Assembly: GCF_000346465.2 (NCBI RefSeq)
Contig: NC_034009.1
Coordinates: forward strand, 42,045,897 to 42,109,896
Direction: 5' to 3'
Source: Prunus persica
Taxonomy: Eukaryota; Streptophyta; Magnoliopsida; Rosales; Rosaceae
DNA length: 64,000 nucleotides
Positions 21,322 through 31,460 of this stretch are shown one piece after another. The position numbers were made by a program, and so were the translations under genes. How positions within the stretch are numbered: position 1 is the stretch's first letter; every line of letters starts with the position of its first letter. The notes under the pieces are model-generated. The model was not told the origin of the DNA, ran no database searches, and saw only the letters and a list, made by a program, of their open reading frames with translations.

Positions 21322-21490
21322 AATTGCCTAACAATTCGGCAACTGAGAAGGCAACTGAGAATAGCCACGTGAAAGGCAAGTGAGTTTGATTTCTCAGTTG
21401 CCTAACGATTCAGCAACTGAGAATAGCCACGTGAAAGGCAAGTGAGTATGATTTCTCAATTGCCTAATGATTCAGCAACTGAGAATAGCC
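21322..21490. repeat. 62-bp tandem repeat, about 2.7 units, with G-box core
   Basis: Units contain GGCAACTGAGAATAGCC, ACGTGAAAGGCAAGTGAG and CTCAGTTGCCTAACGATTC. Each has an internal inverted repeat (GGCAACTGAG against CTCAGTTGCC), and the first two carry CCACGTGA. The repeats start only about 35 bp after the hairpin locus and may belong to the same element. Confidence 0.7.
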
Positions 21491-22169
21491 ATGCACCAAG
21501 AAAAAATAAAAAATAAAAAAAATAATGTGCCAAGCATATGGTTATCCTCACCTCCATCATTTTCATTTCATTTCATTATTTCATTCAGAAAACACAAAAT
21601 TGGCATTTAAATTTAGAGAATGAAAGACTGAGACCTTTACTCAAAAGAAAACTGATTATAGATGAGATTCGAGAGACTTTTCAATGCTCATTTGACTGTA
21701 CTGCTGGAAAATAAAAGGGATAAACAGGGGGGCATTTCTGTCATTACAATGTGCTTGGGAATAGTGTCTAGTTGGATTGAGTTTTAGTATATATAAATTT
21801 CATGTCCACTTCTGTCTTTTGGCTCTCGCTTTAATAAGGGTTATTAGTATTTAGAAATGTGTTTTGTAATGTATATATGTATGTCTCATTTTGCCACCTA
21901 AATATTATGAATATGTTGCTATTAGCCCAACCTCAAACATTCAGTTAAAACTTCACTCGTGGTGCTCTGTTTTAATGTAAAGAATAGTGATTCCTCAACA
22001 AAAAAAAATAAAAAAAAATAGTGAACGTACACTCAAAATACAACAAAATCATAACTTAGAGGACAATTAATCAACATTTGCGATAGGTTGTGCTTTTCAG
22101 TGGAAGGCTCGTGATCAGCTTTCGACTTGAAGACGACCAGCCAAACAAATGGAATAGGGAGTTGGAATA

Positions 22170-22420
22170 CATTTGTACACCGGGAACATATCAAGCAAGA
22201 ACATTTTGCTGGATTCTATATGAGGCATGTGTTTCAGTCTCTGGAAACTGGACTCAACTAATTGGGTCGCCATTGCAGTAACATATGGGTAGCTAGCTTT
22301 GGCATCAAGAAGCAGGGGAAGTCTTCTCTCTTGTGGTGACGATAATAAGTTGTCATGAATGTCAATTCACAATCTCGTCAAACAATGAAACAAGTTTCTG
22401 GTTTTTATTATAGGTACTCT
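22170..22420 (+). pseudogene. LRR receptor kinase pseudogene fragment
   Basis: Aligns with the kinase core of the gene at 24,651: ATCAAGCAAGAACATTTT and the following subdomain VIb-VII region (gene 27,280-27,390), then a jump to CAAACAATGAAACAAGTTTC, matching the end of the kinase domain at about 27,930. The HRD and DFG motifs are altered and the frame is broken. A short 5'-flank match (21,655-21,705 against 24,533-24,580) suggests that a whole paralogue once lay here. Confidence 0.65.
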
Positions 22421-22964
22421 GTTTTAGAAGTTCTTATTTTAGTCCACAAACGTTCAAATTAATCAATAGGTCCCTTATATTTTGGTCTTACATCAATTTG
22501 GTCTTTGTTGTCGCATTCCAACAAAACTTTGTTAAAATTGGTCACGTATCCTTGTTTCGTCAGGGTCACATTTAGGTTTTACAGTTAGGTTTCACATTTA
22601 GGTTTCGTCAAGGAGAGTACACATCCTTGTTGAACAACATATGTAATTGTTTTTTCCTTTGTTTTTCAGGGTTTCAATTTCTTCATCGAAACAGAGGTTT
22701 AAGGATCACATTGATTGATTGGAAAGTTTGAGAATTCAAATGAGGACTTTTGAAAAATTCAAGGACCATTCATGACAAAAACTCTTCTCAGCACCTTTCT
22801 ATTAGGGGCCTACATTTGTTGAAGCTGTTACCTAGGGTACCATGTGACATAGTGTAGTGGCAAGCATACAGTAACCTCTCACTTTCCATCACTTTCATTT
22901 AAGTAATTCCAATATATTTTTCTCCAGCTAGGTAGTTTGGTGGTCCAAGCTCACAAAAATTTAA

Positions 22965-24024
22965 GAGTGCTGCTAAATGAACCCTAAAATTAACTGAGCA
23001 CACCCTACTACCAAACTATTTATTGAATTACTAATTTACCTTAATATAAAATGACCAAAAAGAACATATTGACCATATGTTAATAATAATACAAAATGTA
23101 TTTTCTATTTGTACATACACAAACAATGAGTTTCATCTGCCTGTCGTAGAATCTGAAAATTTTATTATAACGTCTAACAATCAGTTTTCTGATCTTGCTG
23201 GGTTGAGCATCATCTCCAAATGCCTTTATTGGTGTTATCCAAATGCATACTTTTGACACCTCTGTTAGCTAGGAGAAAACTTTTATGTTTCCGTTTTATT
23301 GCTCCTTGTCTCCATCTCTCTCCCTCCTCTGTTAGAGCAATCGTAATTCATTTATTGGAAAACCAGATTGCGGTTTCAAGCCAGTTATGAGGAAGGTTGC
23401 CTTTCAATTCTTCACTCAAGGCCATCAACTATTTACAATTTATACATCGATTTTGAGTTTCACAATCAGCATCAGATATCTTGGTTAGCATTCCACCTGT
23501 TGTGTCATGGGGTGTTACACTAGTTTCGACTGTCGACATGACAACCATCATCAATATGTACACCATTTAGATAAACAATGCTACAAAGGACCCCTTCAGA
23601 TATTGTGATGTTAAAACTGAAGCAATCTTGCTCACCTTGCTTGTTCATGTTCTGAAGTGTTGGCTTCTCGATCGACCAGGTCCCATCTTTAGCCACAGTT
23701 GCAGTTGAAATTTTGGATGAGCCAACGCAATTTGACAAATCAACACAAAATTTCATTCATGCACAAATCCAGTCCTTACCAATTTCTCTCAAAAGTATTG
23801 CAAACCCAAAATCGAAAAATAGAACACGAATTCATGTAAAAAGAGAAACCTGGCTTAGGATTGGTTAGGGTGTTATGTGATAGAATGTATAAGGGTGTAC
23901 CAAGGGTATTTTTGGTAGTTAAATAGGGTGTACTTAGTTAATTTTATATTTTGATTTAAATATTAGGGTGTACTTAGATCATAGGGTGTATTTAGTTAAT
24001 TTGAGGGTTCGTTTAGCAGCACTC
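22965..24024. mobile_element. 1.06-kb terminal-inverted-repeat element
   Basis: The termini are GAGTGCTGCTAAATGAACCC / TAAAATTAACTGAGCACACCC at the left and the near-perfect inverse (read inward GAGTGCTGCTAAACGAACCC / TCAAATTAACTAAATACACCC) at the right. They are flanked by the 8-bp direct repeat AAATTTAA at 22,957-22,964 and 24,025-24,032. Eight-base duplications suggest the hAT type, although a 9-bp Mutator-type duplication with one mismatch is also possible. No transposase is present. It contains the 78-codon frame at 23,520-23,756. Confidence 0.7.
23520..23756 (-). CDS. Unrecognised 78-codon frame inside the TIR element
   Basis: ATG-initiated frame with a plausible protein composition: CVDLSNCVGSSKISTATVAK, then WSIEKPTLQNMN and CFSFNITISEGVLCSIVYLN. 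It is rich in Ser, Ile and Cys. It could be a captured exon of a cellular gene, since the sequence around it looks non-coding. I cannot assign a family, and it may not be translated. Confidence 0.3.
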   Translation of the reverse strand: MKFCVDLSNCVGSSKISTATVAKDGTWSIEKPTLQNMNKQGEQDCFSFNITISEGVLCSIVYLNGVHIDDGCHVDSRN

Positions 24025-24591
24025 AAATTTAAAACATATTGAGAAATAGTATTCCGAACAACAAAGAAAGTGTTTTCTCTATTTTTATTATAATTATTTT
24101 ATTTTTTGTGTATATGTTTTATGCTATTTTATTTTTCAGTTTTTAATTATTTATAAGATACAAATCGAACAATTTGCCCTCATAGCACTAGGGGGAGATT
24201 GACTTAAAAAAATGTTTGTATCCTGAATTTTCTCAAATAAAAAAACAATGGGCAAAATGAATGTTATGTACAAATTCAAGGGGAATAACTGATTTTTTAT
24301 TTTATTTTATAAAAACATCTGCAGAAATAGCTTTCATTCAACTACAAATCAAGCAAGCTAATAAATAACCAAATAAAAAAATTAAGTTGACAATTAATTA
24401 TCGGTAGCGCCATCGGAGGAGCACAATGATCAAATGAATTTATCCAATAAACGACAAAACAAACCATCAATTACGCATTCCTATTCCTATGTACAGTAAA
24501 CGACAATTTCATCTTTAGTTATTGTACAATTTATAGATGAGATCTGAAAGACTTTTCAATGCTCAACTGAACCCCAAGGACTAACCCACAC

Positions 24592-24600
24592 TATATATAA
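24592..24600 (+). promoter_or_regulatory. Probable TATA box of the receptor kinase gene
   Basis: TATATATAA, 51 bases before the ATG, which implies a very short leader. Confidence 0.5.
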
Positions 24601-24650
24601 CTAGTAAGGCACGGCCCATACAATATACGTATTCCACACAAACAATAACC

Positions 24651-27600
24651 ATGACATCTTTCACTTACGCTAAACTTTGCTTCCTCCCTTATTGCCTTGT
24701 CATCTTCTTGTTTGTTTCATCACCAAATTGGGTTGCTTTTCCTTCTGCTACTTCTACTTCTCATACTGAGGCAGAGGCTCTTCTCAAATGGAAAGCCAGC
24801 TTCTTTCCAAATCAAGCCCTCAATAACCTCACCTGGTACGACCTTCCCACTCATAATATTAATGCCACCAATTCTTCCAGCACCAATCCAAAACCAAGAA
24901 CAAGCCCATGCACTTGGACTGGTGTTTCATGCAACTCAGCTAGAAGTGTCAACAAGATAGAGCTTGTCAATAGGGGTTTACAAGGTACGCTACATGAGTT
25001 TTCATTCTTGTCCTTCCCTAATCTTGAATATCTTAACCTCAGTCTGAACAAACTCTTTGATGCCATCCCACCTCAAATCAGTAACCTCTCCAAACTCCAC
25101 TATCTTGATCTCTCTTGGAATAACTTTTCTGGGAGAATTCCACCAGAAATTGGTCTCTTAAGAAATCTTACCTATCTTTATCTCTATGATAATAAACTTT
25201 CTGGTTTGATTCCCAAGGAGATAGGGAACTTGAAATCTCTTGTATATCTAGCATTGTCCTCCAACAATTTAAGTGGTCTCATCCCTCCAAATATTGGTAA
25301 CTTAATAAACCTAAACACTTTGTACTTGTATTCCAATCAACTTTCTGGTTTGATTCCCAAGGAGATAGGGAACTTGAAATCTCTTGTAAATCTATCGTTG
25401 TCCTACAATAATTTAACTGGTGTCATCCCTCCAAATATTGGTAACTTAATAAACCTAAACACTTTGCACTTGTATTCCAATCAACTTTCTGGTTTGATTC
25501 CCAAGGAGATAGGGAACTTGAAATCTCTAAACACTTTGCACTTGTATTCCAATCAACTTTCTGGTTTGATTCCCAAGGAGATAGGGAACTTGAAATCTCT
25601 TATAAAACTAAATTTGGGTAAGAATCAACTCAATGGTTCACTTCCCGTTTCAATCGGTGAGTTGCGCAACTTGGAAAACTTCCACCTAGCTGATAACCAA
25701 CTTTCCGGCCCTATACCCCAAGAGATAGAGAATCTCAAGAAGTTGACTAATTTGCAGTTGAGTATAAACCAATTTTCTGGTTATTTGCCCCACAATATTT
25801 GCCAAGGCGGAAAACTCACAAACTTTACAGTATTCAGAAACCATTTGACTGGTCCAATCCCCAAAAGCTTGAAAAACTGCACGAGCTTATTCAGACTTCG
25901 TCTTGACCAGAACCAATTCACAGGCAATATATCTGAAGACTTTGGCATTTATCCGAATCTTCATTTTATGGATGTAAGCCATAACAACTTTTATGGAGAG
26001 ATCTCACACAATTGGCAAAAAAGCCCAAAGTTGACAACCCTACGACTTGCGGGAAACAACCTAACTGGGAGCATCCCACCTGAGATAGGCAATGCAACCC
26101 AAATTCAAGAGCTAGATCTCTCTTCAAATCATTTAGTTGGGTTGATTCCAATGGGATTTGGAAGACTGACTTTTTTGGAGAGGTTGATGTTGAATGGAAA
26201 TCAACTTTTAGGTCGTATACCCTCTGAATTCGGATCATTGACTGATCTTGATTATCTTGACTTGTCAACAAATAAATTCAGTGACTCAATTCCCAGCATT
26301 CTAGGTGACTTGCTCAAATTATACCATCTGAATTTGAGCAACAACAAGTTATCTCAAGCAATTCCACTTCAGTTGGGGAAGTTAGTTCAATTGAACGAGC
26401 TGGATTTAAGTCATAACTCTCTTGAAGGTAGCATACCATCAGCAATAAGCAATATGGAGAGTTTGATGATTCTCAATCTTTCCCACAACAATCTTTCGGG
26501 TTCCATACCATCAAGTTTCGAAGAGATGCATGGCTTGTCGTACGTTGACATATCCTACAATCACTTGGAAGGTCCCCTTCCCAACATCAAGGCATTTCAA
26601 GAAGCTCCGCCAGAAAGATTGGAAGGGAACAAAGGATTGTGTGGCAAAGTTGGAGCTCTGCTACCACCCTGCAATGCACATGGCTCAAAAAAGGACCACA
26701 AGGTCATATCTGTTCTAGCAGTATTTGTACTTCTATCTGCTCTCTTTATAATTGTCTTTGTAATAATGCAAAGAAGGAAGAAGCATCAAGATACTAAACA
26801 AAACCACATGCATGGAGAAATTTCCTTTTCGGTTTTAAATTTTGATGGAAAATCAATGTATGAGGAAATCATAAGGGCAACAGAAGATTTTGATTCCATA
26901 TACTGCATTGGGAATGGAGGACATGGAAGCGTCTACAAGGTGAATTTTTCATCTGGAGATGTAGTGGCCGTGAAGAAACTCCATATGCTATGGGATGGCG
27001 AGACAAAATTTCAGAAGGAGTTCTTGAATGAAGTAAGGGCACTCAGTGAGATAAGACATCGGAATATTGTGAAGCTCTATGGTTTCTGCGCACATAAACG
27101 ACACTCGTTTTTGGTGTATGAGTATCTAGAAAGAGGTAGCTTGGCCGCAATGTTGAGCAAAAATGAAGAAGCTAAAGAGTTGGGGTGGAGTAAAAGAGTG
27201 AATATTGTTAAAGGCTTAGCTCATGCCTTGTCTTACATGCACCACGATTGCCTGCCACCGATTGTACATCGTGACATCTCAAGCAAGAACATTTTGTTGG
27301 ATTCTGAATATGAGGCGTGTGTTTCAGACTTTGGCACAGCTAAGTTTTTAAATCCAGACTCAACTAATTGGACTGCCGCTGCAGGCACGTATGGCTACAT
27401 GGCACCAGGTAATATTGCGATTCCATGTTCTCTGTATTTAGCCCTTTTTTTTTTGTTTTAGACCAATGCTTCATTTTCATAATTACGAGCAGTTAACATA
27501 AACACATTTTCACTTCTTTGATTTGGAAAATATGACTATAAACTAATAATTCGATTTATGCATGATACAGTTTTGTTAAAATTCCACTGAATAGTTATGT

Positions 27601-28045
27601 TTATAAACTAATAATGCCACTTCTCTGCGGTTTTCTCTAAGCAGAGCTTGCTTACACAATGGAAGTGAATGAGAACTGCGATGTTTATAGCTTTGGTGTG
27701 GTCACATTGGAAATAATTATGGGAAAGCATCCTGGAGATCTTTTCTCGTCTTTCTTATCAATCTCTTCATCCTCCTCCTCCTCATCATCATCTGCATTAG
27801 CAGCCCATCAAATACCAATTGTGGATGTTTTGGACCAACGCATTTCCCCTCCGACGCATCAAGTTGCAAATGAAGTGGTCTCTCTTGTGAAGATAGCATT
27901 TTCATGCTTGAATTCCAGCCCGAAATCTCGTCCAATAATGAAACAAGTTTCTCATTTCCTCTCAAATTCGATGCTGCATTTGTCGAAGCCGATACATATG
28001 ATGACATGTGGTGAATTGCTTGCTCTTGATCCTTTGGTTACCTGA
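24651..28045 (+). CDS. LRR receptor-like kinase, MIK2-like (LRR subfamily XII type)
   Basis: Exon 1 is 24,651-27,408 and exon 2 is 27,645-28,045; the join restores [12 protein letters not shown] and gives 1,052 residues. Order: signal peptide (about 1-30), LRRNT with [12 protein letters not shown] and CTWTGVSC, about two dozen 24-residue LRRs (to about 660), membrane helix about 684-705, then a Ser/Thr kinase. Kinase motifs are intact: [10 protein letters not shown] (about 752), VAVKK (about 774), HRD (about 873), DFG (about 893) and the GTYGYMAPE loop. The family (MDIS1-interacting receptor-like kinases) works at the plasma membrane and senses peptides such as SCOOP or pollen-tube cues; the ligand here is unknown. 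Four LRR segments near 25,190-25,600 are almost identical in DNA. A Ser run ([10 protein letters not shown]) lies in exon 2 between the kinase lobe and tail, where family members usually have a longer loop. Confidence 0.9.
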
Positions 28046-28347
28046 TCAAAACGTGCTTCTTTGCTACTCACATTTCACTTTCTCTGTGTCTTCTTTTCAG
28101 AAGAAAGATTCTCCATAGATGTTTCCTTCTTGTAATTTATTTCATGCACATGTGTGCTATGGTATGACTTTATCCAGGATGCTTTACAGTTTTTTTATCT
28201 TTAAAATACTTAATGGAAAATTTTCCTTACAGTTTGTTTATCCTTGTGAGGAAAAAAAAATTAAATAAAACAAGCGTTTTGTTGAGTAATTTTGTATACT
28301 CTGTGTAAACCGTCCCAAAATCAATAATAAACAATTAAACTGTGAAA
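28046..28347. other. 3' flank of the receptor kinase gene
   Basis: Probably the 3'UTR. Several AATAAA-like words lie near 28,310-28,330 (AATAATAAACAA). No other gene. Confidence 0.4.
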
Positions 28348-28740
28348 ATTAAAGGGAGTTTCACTATTATACTCAAAATAGGGGCTGAAATTATTTTTTT
28401 TTAAACCCACATGGAATGTACTTTAGAAATACATCCAAAACCAATTTACTACATAAGAAATGTGTGTTGAAGTTCCTATAAATTACATGATTGCCACTGA
28501 TTAACTTTAAAAAAAGCCAACACAAAAAACTCAACAACAAAAAAACCCAAAACAAGCCTAGCCCTTTTTTTTTTTTTATAAAAAAACCCAAATAATTTAT
28601 TTATAAAAAAAAAAAATTTGTGAAAAACCAACCAGAAACTCTTCATAAAAATACATTATTAATACTATATCATAGAACTATCTTGTTAATACTACTACAT
28701 CATAGAACTATCTTGTTAATATTACTATCTCAATTAGGGT
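28348..28740. mobile_element. Third copy of the Mutator-like repeat family (left half)
   Basis: It starts GGGAGTTTCACTATTATACTC, then AAAATAGGGGCTGAAATTAT, and follows the 7,134 element through ACCCACATGGAA, ACATCCAAAACCAATTTACT and GTTGAAGTTCC words. At 28,655-28,725 come degenerate units of the same tandem repeat (CATAGAACTATCTTGTTAAT). The right terminus was not recognised, so the copy may be truncated. Confidence 0.55.
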
Positions 28741-29062
28741 GACAGCCAACCATAGGCATAGCTTATAATAAAGGCATTGATAAACGCAGCAGCAGGGTGG
28801 CAGAAATTAGTGTGAGTTGTGAATAATGCAGTAAGTGGGGAAGTGCAAGCCATGAAGGACAGGCCAATGATGATGTCTGATAATTATTCAATACTTATAG
28901 TTGTGAATTGTCATATTGGGAGGTAGCTGTACTCACTTCACTCTACAATCGTATTGTCATTGTGATATCTGTTGCATTCAATCATTTGGCTTCCCCAATA
29001 TCAAATATCCAAAAATTATGAATACGAATACGGCCCTTCTCGTAAATTGAACCATGTCACCT

Positions 29063-29100
<38 letters not shown>

Positions 29101-30389
29101 CCCCACCACCTGGATATTTTTCGAGTAAGCGTTAACCTTCTGAATGCATGTGATGTTACCCTAGGACGCTGGCTGGCTCTTTACACACGCTCTGATCCAC
29201 CGCAATACGTGAACAGAGAAGAAGAAGCCACTATTTGATGAGAAGAAGCCTGTAATCTCAAAAGATCCAAACCCTAATTAAATAAGGTCATCTCTAGTTG
29301 TTGTTGACCTTGAGCTGTCATCCTTTACGTTAGTGTTTGGGTTTTTGAAAATGAAGGTTGGGAAATGGGTATGAGAATCTATTCTCGTATTTGGTGTGTG
29401 GGCAGTTTACAGTTTTGAAATGCGTCACCTTTTACATGAGAATGAAAAGCTATAAAGGAAAAAAGAAAAAAAAAAGAGAAAGAATATATTTTGATTCCTA
29501 TTACTATATAGGAACCCAAACTTTAGAATATAATTAAAATTATGTAGTTCTTGAATACCGTTCTTAGCATTTTTAAACATTGAAAAGAGAATTATTTATT
29601 CTCATAAAAACTTCCATACACCGAAATCATGTATCTGCTAGGTACAATACACATCGCATGAGGCGCAACTGATACATTAACCTGTTACAAATAAGTTCTT
29701 TATCTTAAAATGCTTAAAATATGAATATAAGAATGAGATTTTCAAAAAAGAAAAAAAAAATCGTGAAACAATGTATTGTCCAAAAATAGCTGATTTTTCA
29801 GCCAAATAGAAAACTGATGCATTCTAGCCAATTTGATTGTGCTAAGAACAATTGCGATTTGTCCTTCCCAAATAATAGACAAGCCAAAAATAAAATTTGC
29901 AAGGGTAACCGTATCAGGTCATTCCTATTCAGTTTGAAAGTATTGATGTATAATATATAGTGAAAAGGGTAATGCTATGCTAGCATGATATATGAGGCTC
30001 CATAAAAGAATCAAATATTGATTAGCAACACACATCTGGTTTTATGGACAATGGAAAACTTAGCCAATCCCAATCCAACAGCAATGAAACATGAATGAAA
30101 AAATCCTCATCACAATCTCCAGACAAGAATTGCTAATAGACCAATTTGAAGAAATGAAAAAAATAAAATAAAATATCCTCCACAGTGCTGCAAAACCTAT
30201 ACAAAAGAAATCTTAATCCTCATGAATAGCCCACATGGAATTTGAAGGGACACAACTAACAAATCTAACAACATAGAAGAACAAGAAGAAGCATGGACAG
30301 ATGAGCCACATGACCTACAAAATAAAAATTTCAAGTGATGGAGTGGAATTTGACATAAATTTTGTGTGGCATTCTCCATCAAATAAATT
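28741..30389. other. Intergenic region
   Basis: No supported gene. A TA microsatellite lies at about 29,063-29,096. The stretch 30,180-30,389 is probably the 3'UTR of the minus-strand FAF gene. Confidence 0.4.
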
Positions 30390-31340
30390 TTAACTGTGAA
30401 CCTGCCTGATGGCCGGCACTGGCACTCCAAAGATGCAAGGTGATCCTGTTCCCACACTGTTGAAATTGAAGCACTTCCCTGCTGCTGATCCGCCAATATT
30501 CCCACTTATTGATTGATCTTCAACCACATGATCATCATCATCAACATAACCATCATCATCATCACCATCAATATCCTCATCATATTCTTCATCATCATGA
30601 TCACCATGATCATCACATTGTGGGTCCTGATCATCATACTCATTCTCATTCCCATTTCCATTCCCATCTTTTTTTCCCTCATCATATTCTTCATCATCAT
30701 GATCACCATGATCATCACATTGTGGGTCCTGATCATCATACTCATTATCATTCCCATTCCCATCTTTATTTCCCTCATCACAAGCAACTGGGGAAATCAA
30801 AACTTCATCATCCAAAGGCACAAGCTGCAAAGTGAGCCTGCCATTAGACCTATGAGCCCTGAAGTACTCATGGTGCCTAACCTTCTCCTCAGTCAAAATC
30901 AACCTCCCATCACTTGTATAATGCCTTTTCAACACCCAAGGCATATGAGAAGGCAAGTTCTCAGTGCGAGCCAACAAAGGTATAGGAGGAGGAAACTCCT
31001 TGTTCCTCATTGCCCATTTTTGCTCCCTCCTACCCATCAGCCTCTGCCTGAAATTACCACTTTGACCCTCCTCCTCCTCCTCCTCATCATCATTTGGCAC
31101 CACCTGGTCCTTCTCACAGTCTTTCTGCACGTCCACAGAGCTCTCCATTCCAATATAGTCTCCAGACAAGAGAGATGAAGAAGTTGGAGAGAGAAGATCA
31201 GACAGCATCATGGAGCAGTTTTTGTGAGGGGTGTTTTTTTTGAGGTCAAGATTTAAGGCCTTGAGACCAAATTCTAGAGGGGCTTGAGCTTGGCATGGGT
31301 GAGGCTCACTGGGGAGATGCATAGAGTTATATAGCTGCAT
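30390..31340 (-). CDS. FANTASTIC FOUR (FAF) domain protein
   Basis: Single exon. The frame opens further upstream to 31,460, but the first codon there is TTG after an in-frame TGA, so I choose the first ATG at 31,340, giving 316 residues. The FAF domain lies at about residues 115-177: FPPPIPLLARTENLPSHMPW, LKRHYTSDGRLILTEEKVRH, HEYFRAHRSNGRLTLQLVPL. Upstream is a Glu run (NDDEEEEEEG), also usual in the family. FAF proteins modulate shoot meristem size and WUSCHEL levels in Arabidopsis, and FAF-like members have wider roles. The C-terminal part carries two almost identical 34-residue acidic repeats (about 188-255) rich in Asp, Asn and His, which is unusual. The gene ends GVPVPAIRQVHS. The MetHis-rich frames on other strands are shadows. 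Confidence 0.85.
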   Translation of the reverse strand: MQLYNSMHLPSEPHPCQAQAPLEFGLKALNLDLKKNTPHKNCSMMLSDLLSPTSSSLLSGDYIGMESSVDVQKDCEKDQVVPNDDEEEEEEGQSGNFRQRLMGRREQKWAMRNKEFPPPIPLLARTENLPSHMPWVLKRHYTSDGRLILTEEKVRHHEYFRAHRSNGRLTLQLVPLDDEVLISPVACDEGNKDGNGNDNEYDDQDPQCDDHGDHDDEEYDEGKKDGNGNGNENEYDDQDPQCDDHGDHDDEEYDEDIDGDDDDGYVDDDDHVVEDQSISGNIGGSAAGKCFNFNSVGTGSPCIFGVPVPAIRQVHS

Positions 31341-31460
31341 AGTGTGACATCGGCCTCTCTGTAGCTTGGCGTGTTTCAATGAAGGTTTGGAAATCACAGA
31401 GTTGAGTGTGTTGGGTGGAGAGAAAAGATAAGCAGAGCCAGCTAAGATTTGTGATGTCAA

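Noticed and set aside
30506..31178. Met-, Ile- or His-rich frames across the FAF gene
   Set aside because: They are other-frame readings of the acidic repeats of the FAF coding sequence.
31341..31460. N-terminal extension of the FAF protein to 31,460
   Set aside because: The first codon is TTG and an in-frame TGA precedes it; the CT-rich sequence looks like a leader.
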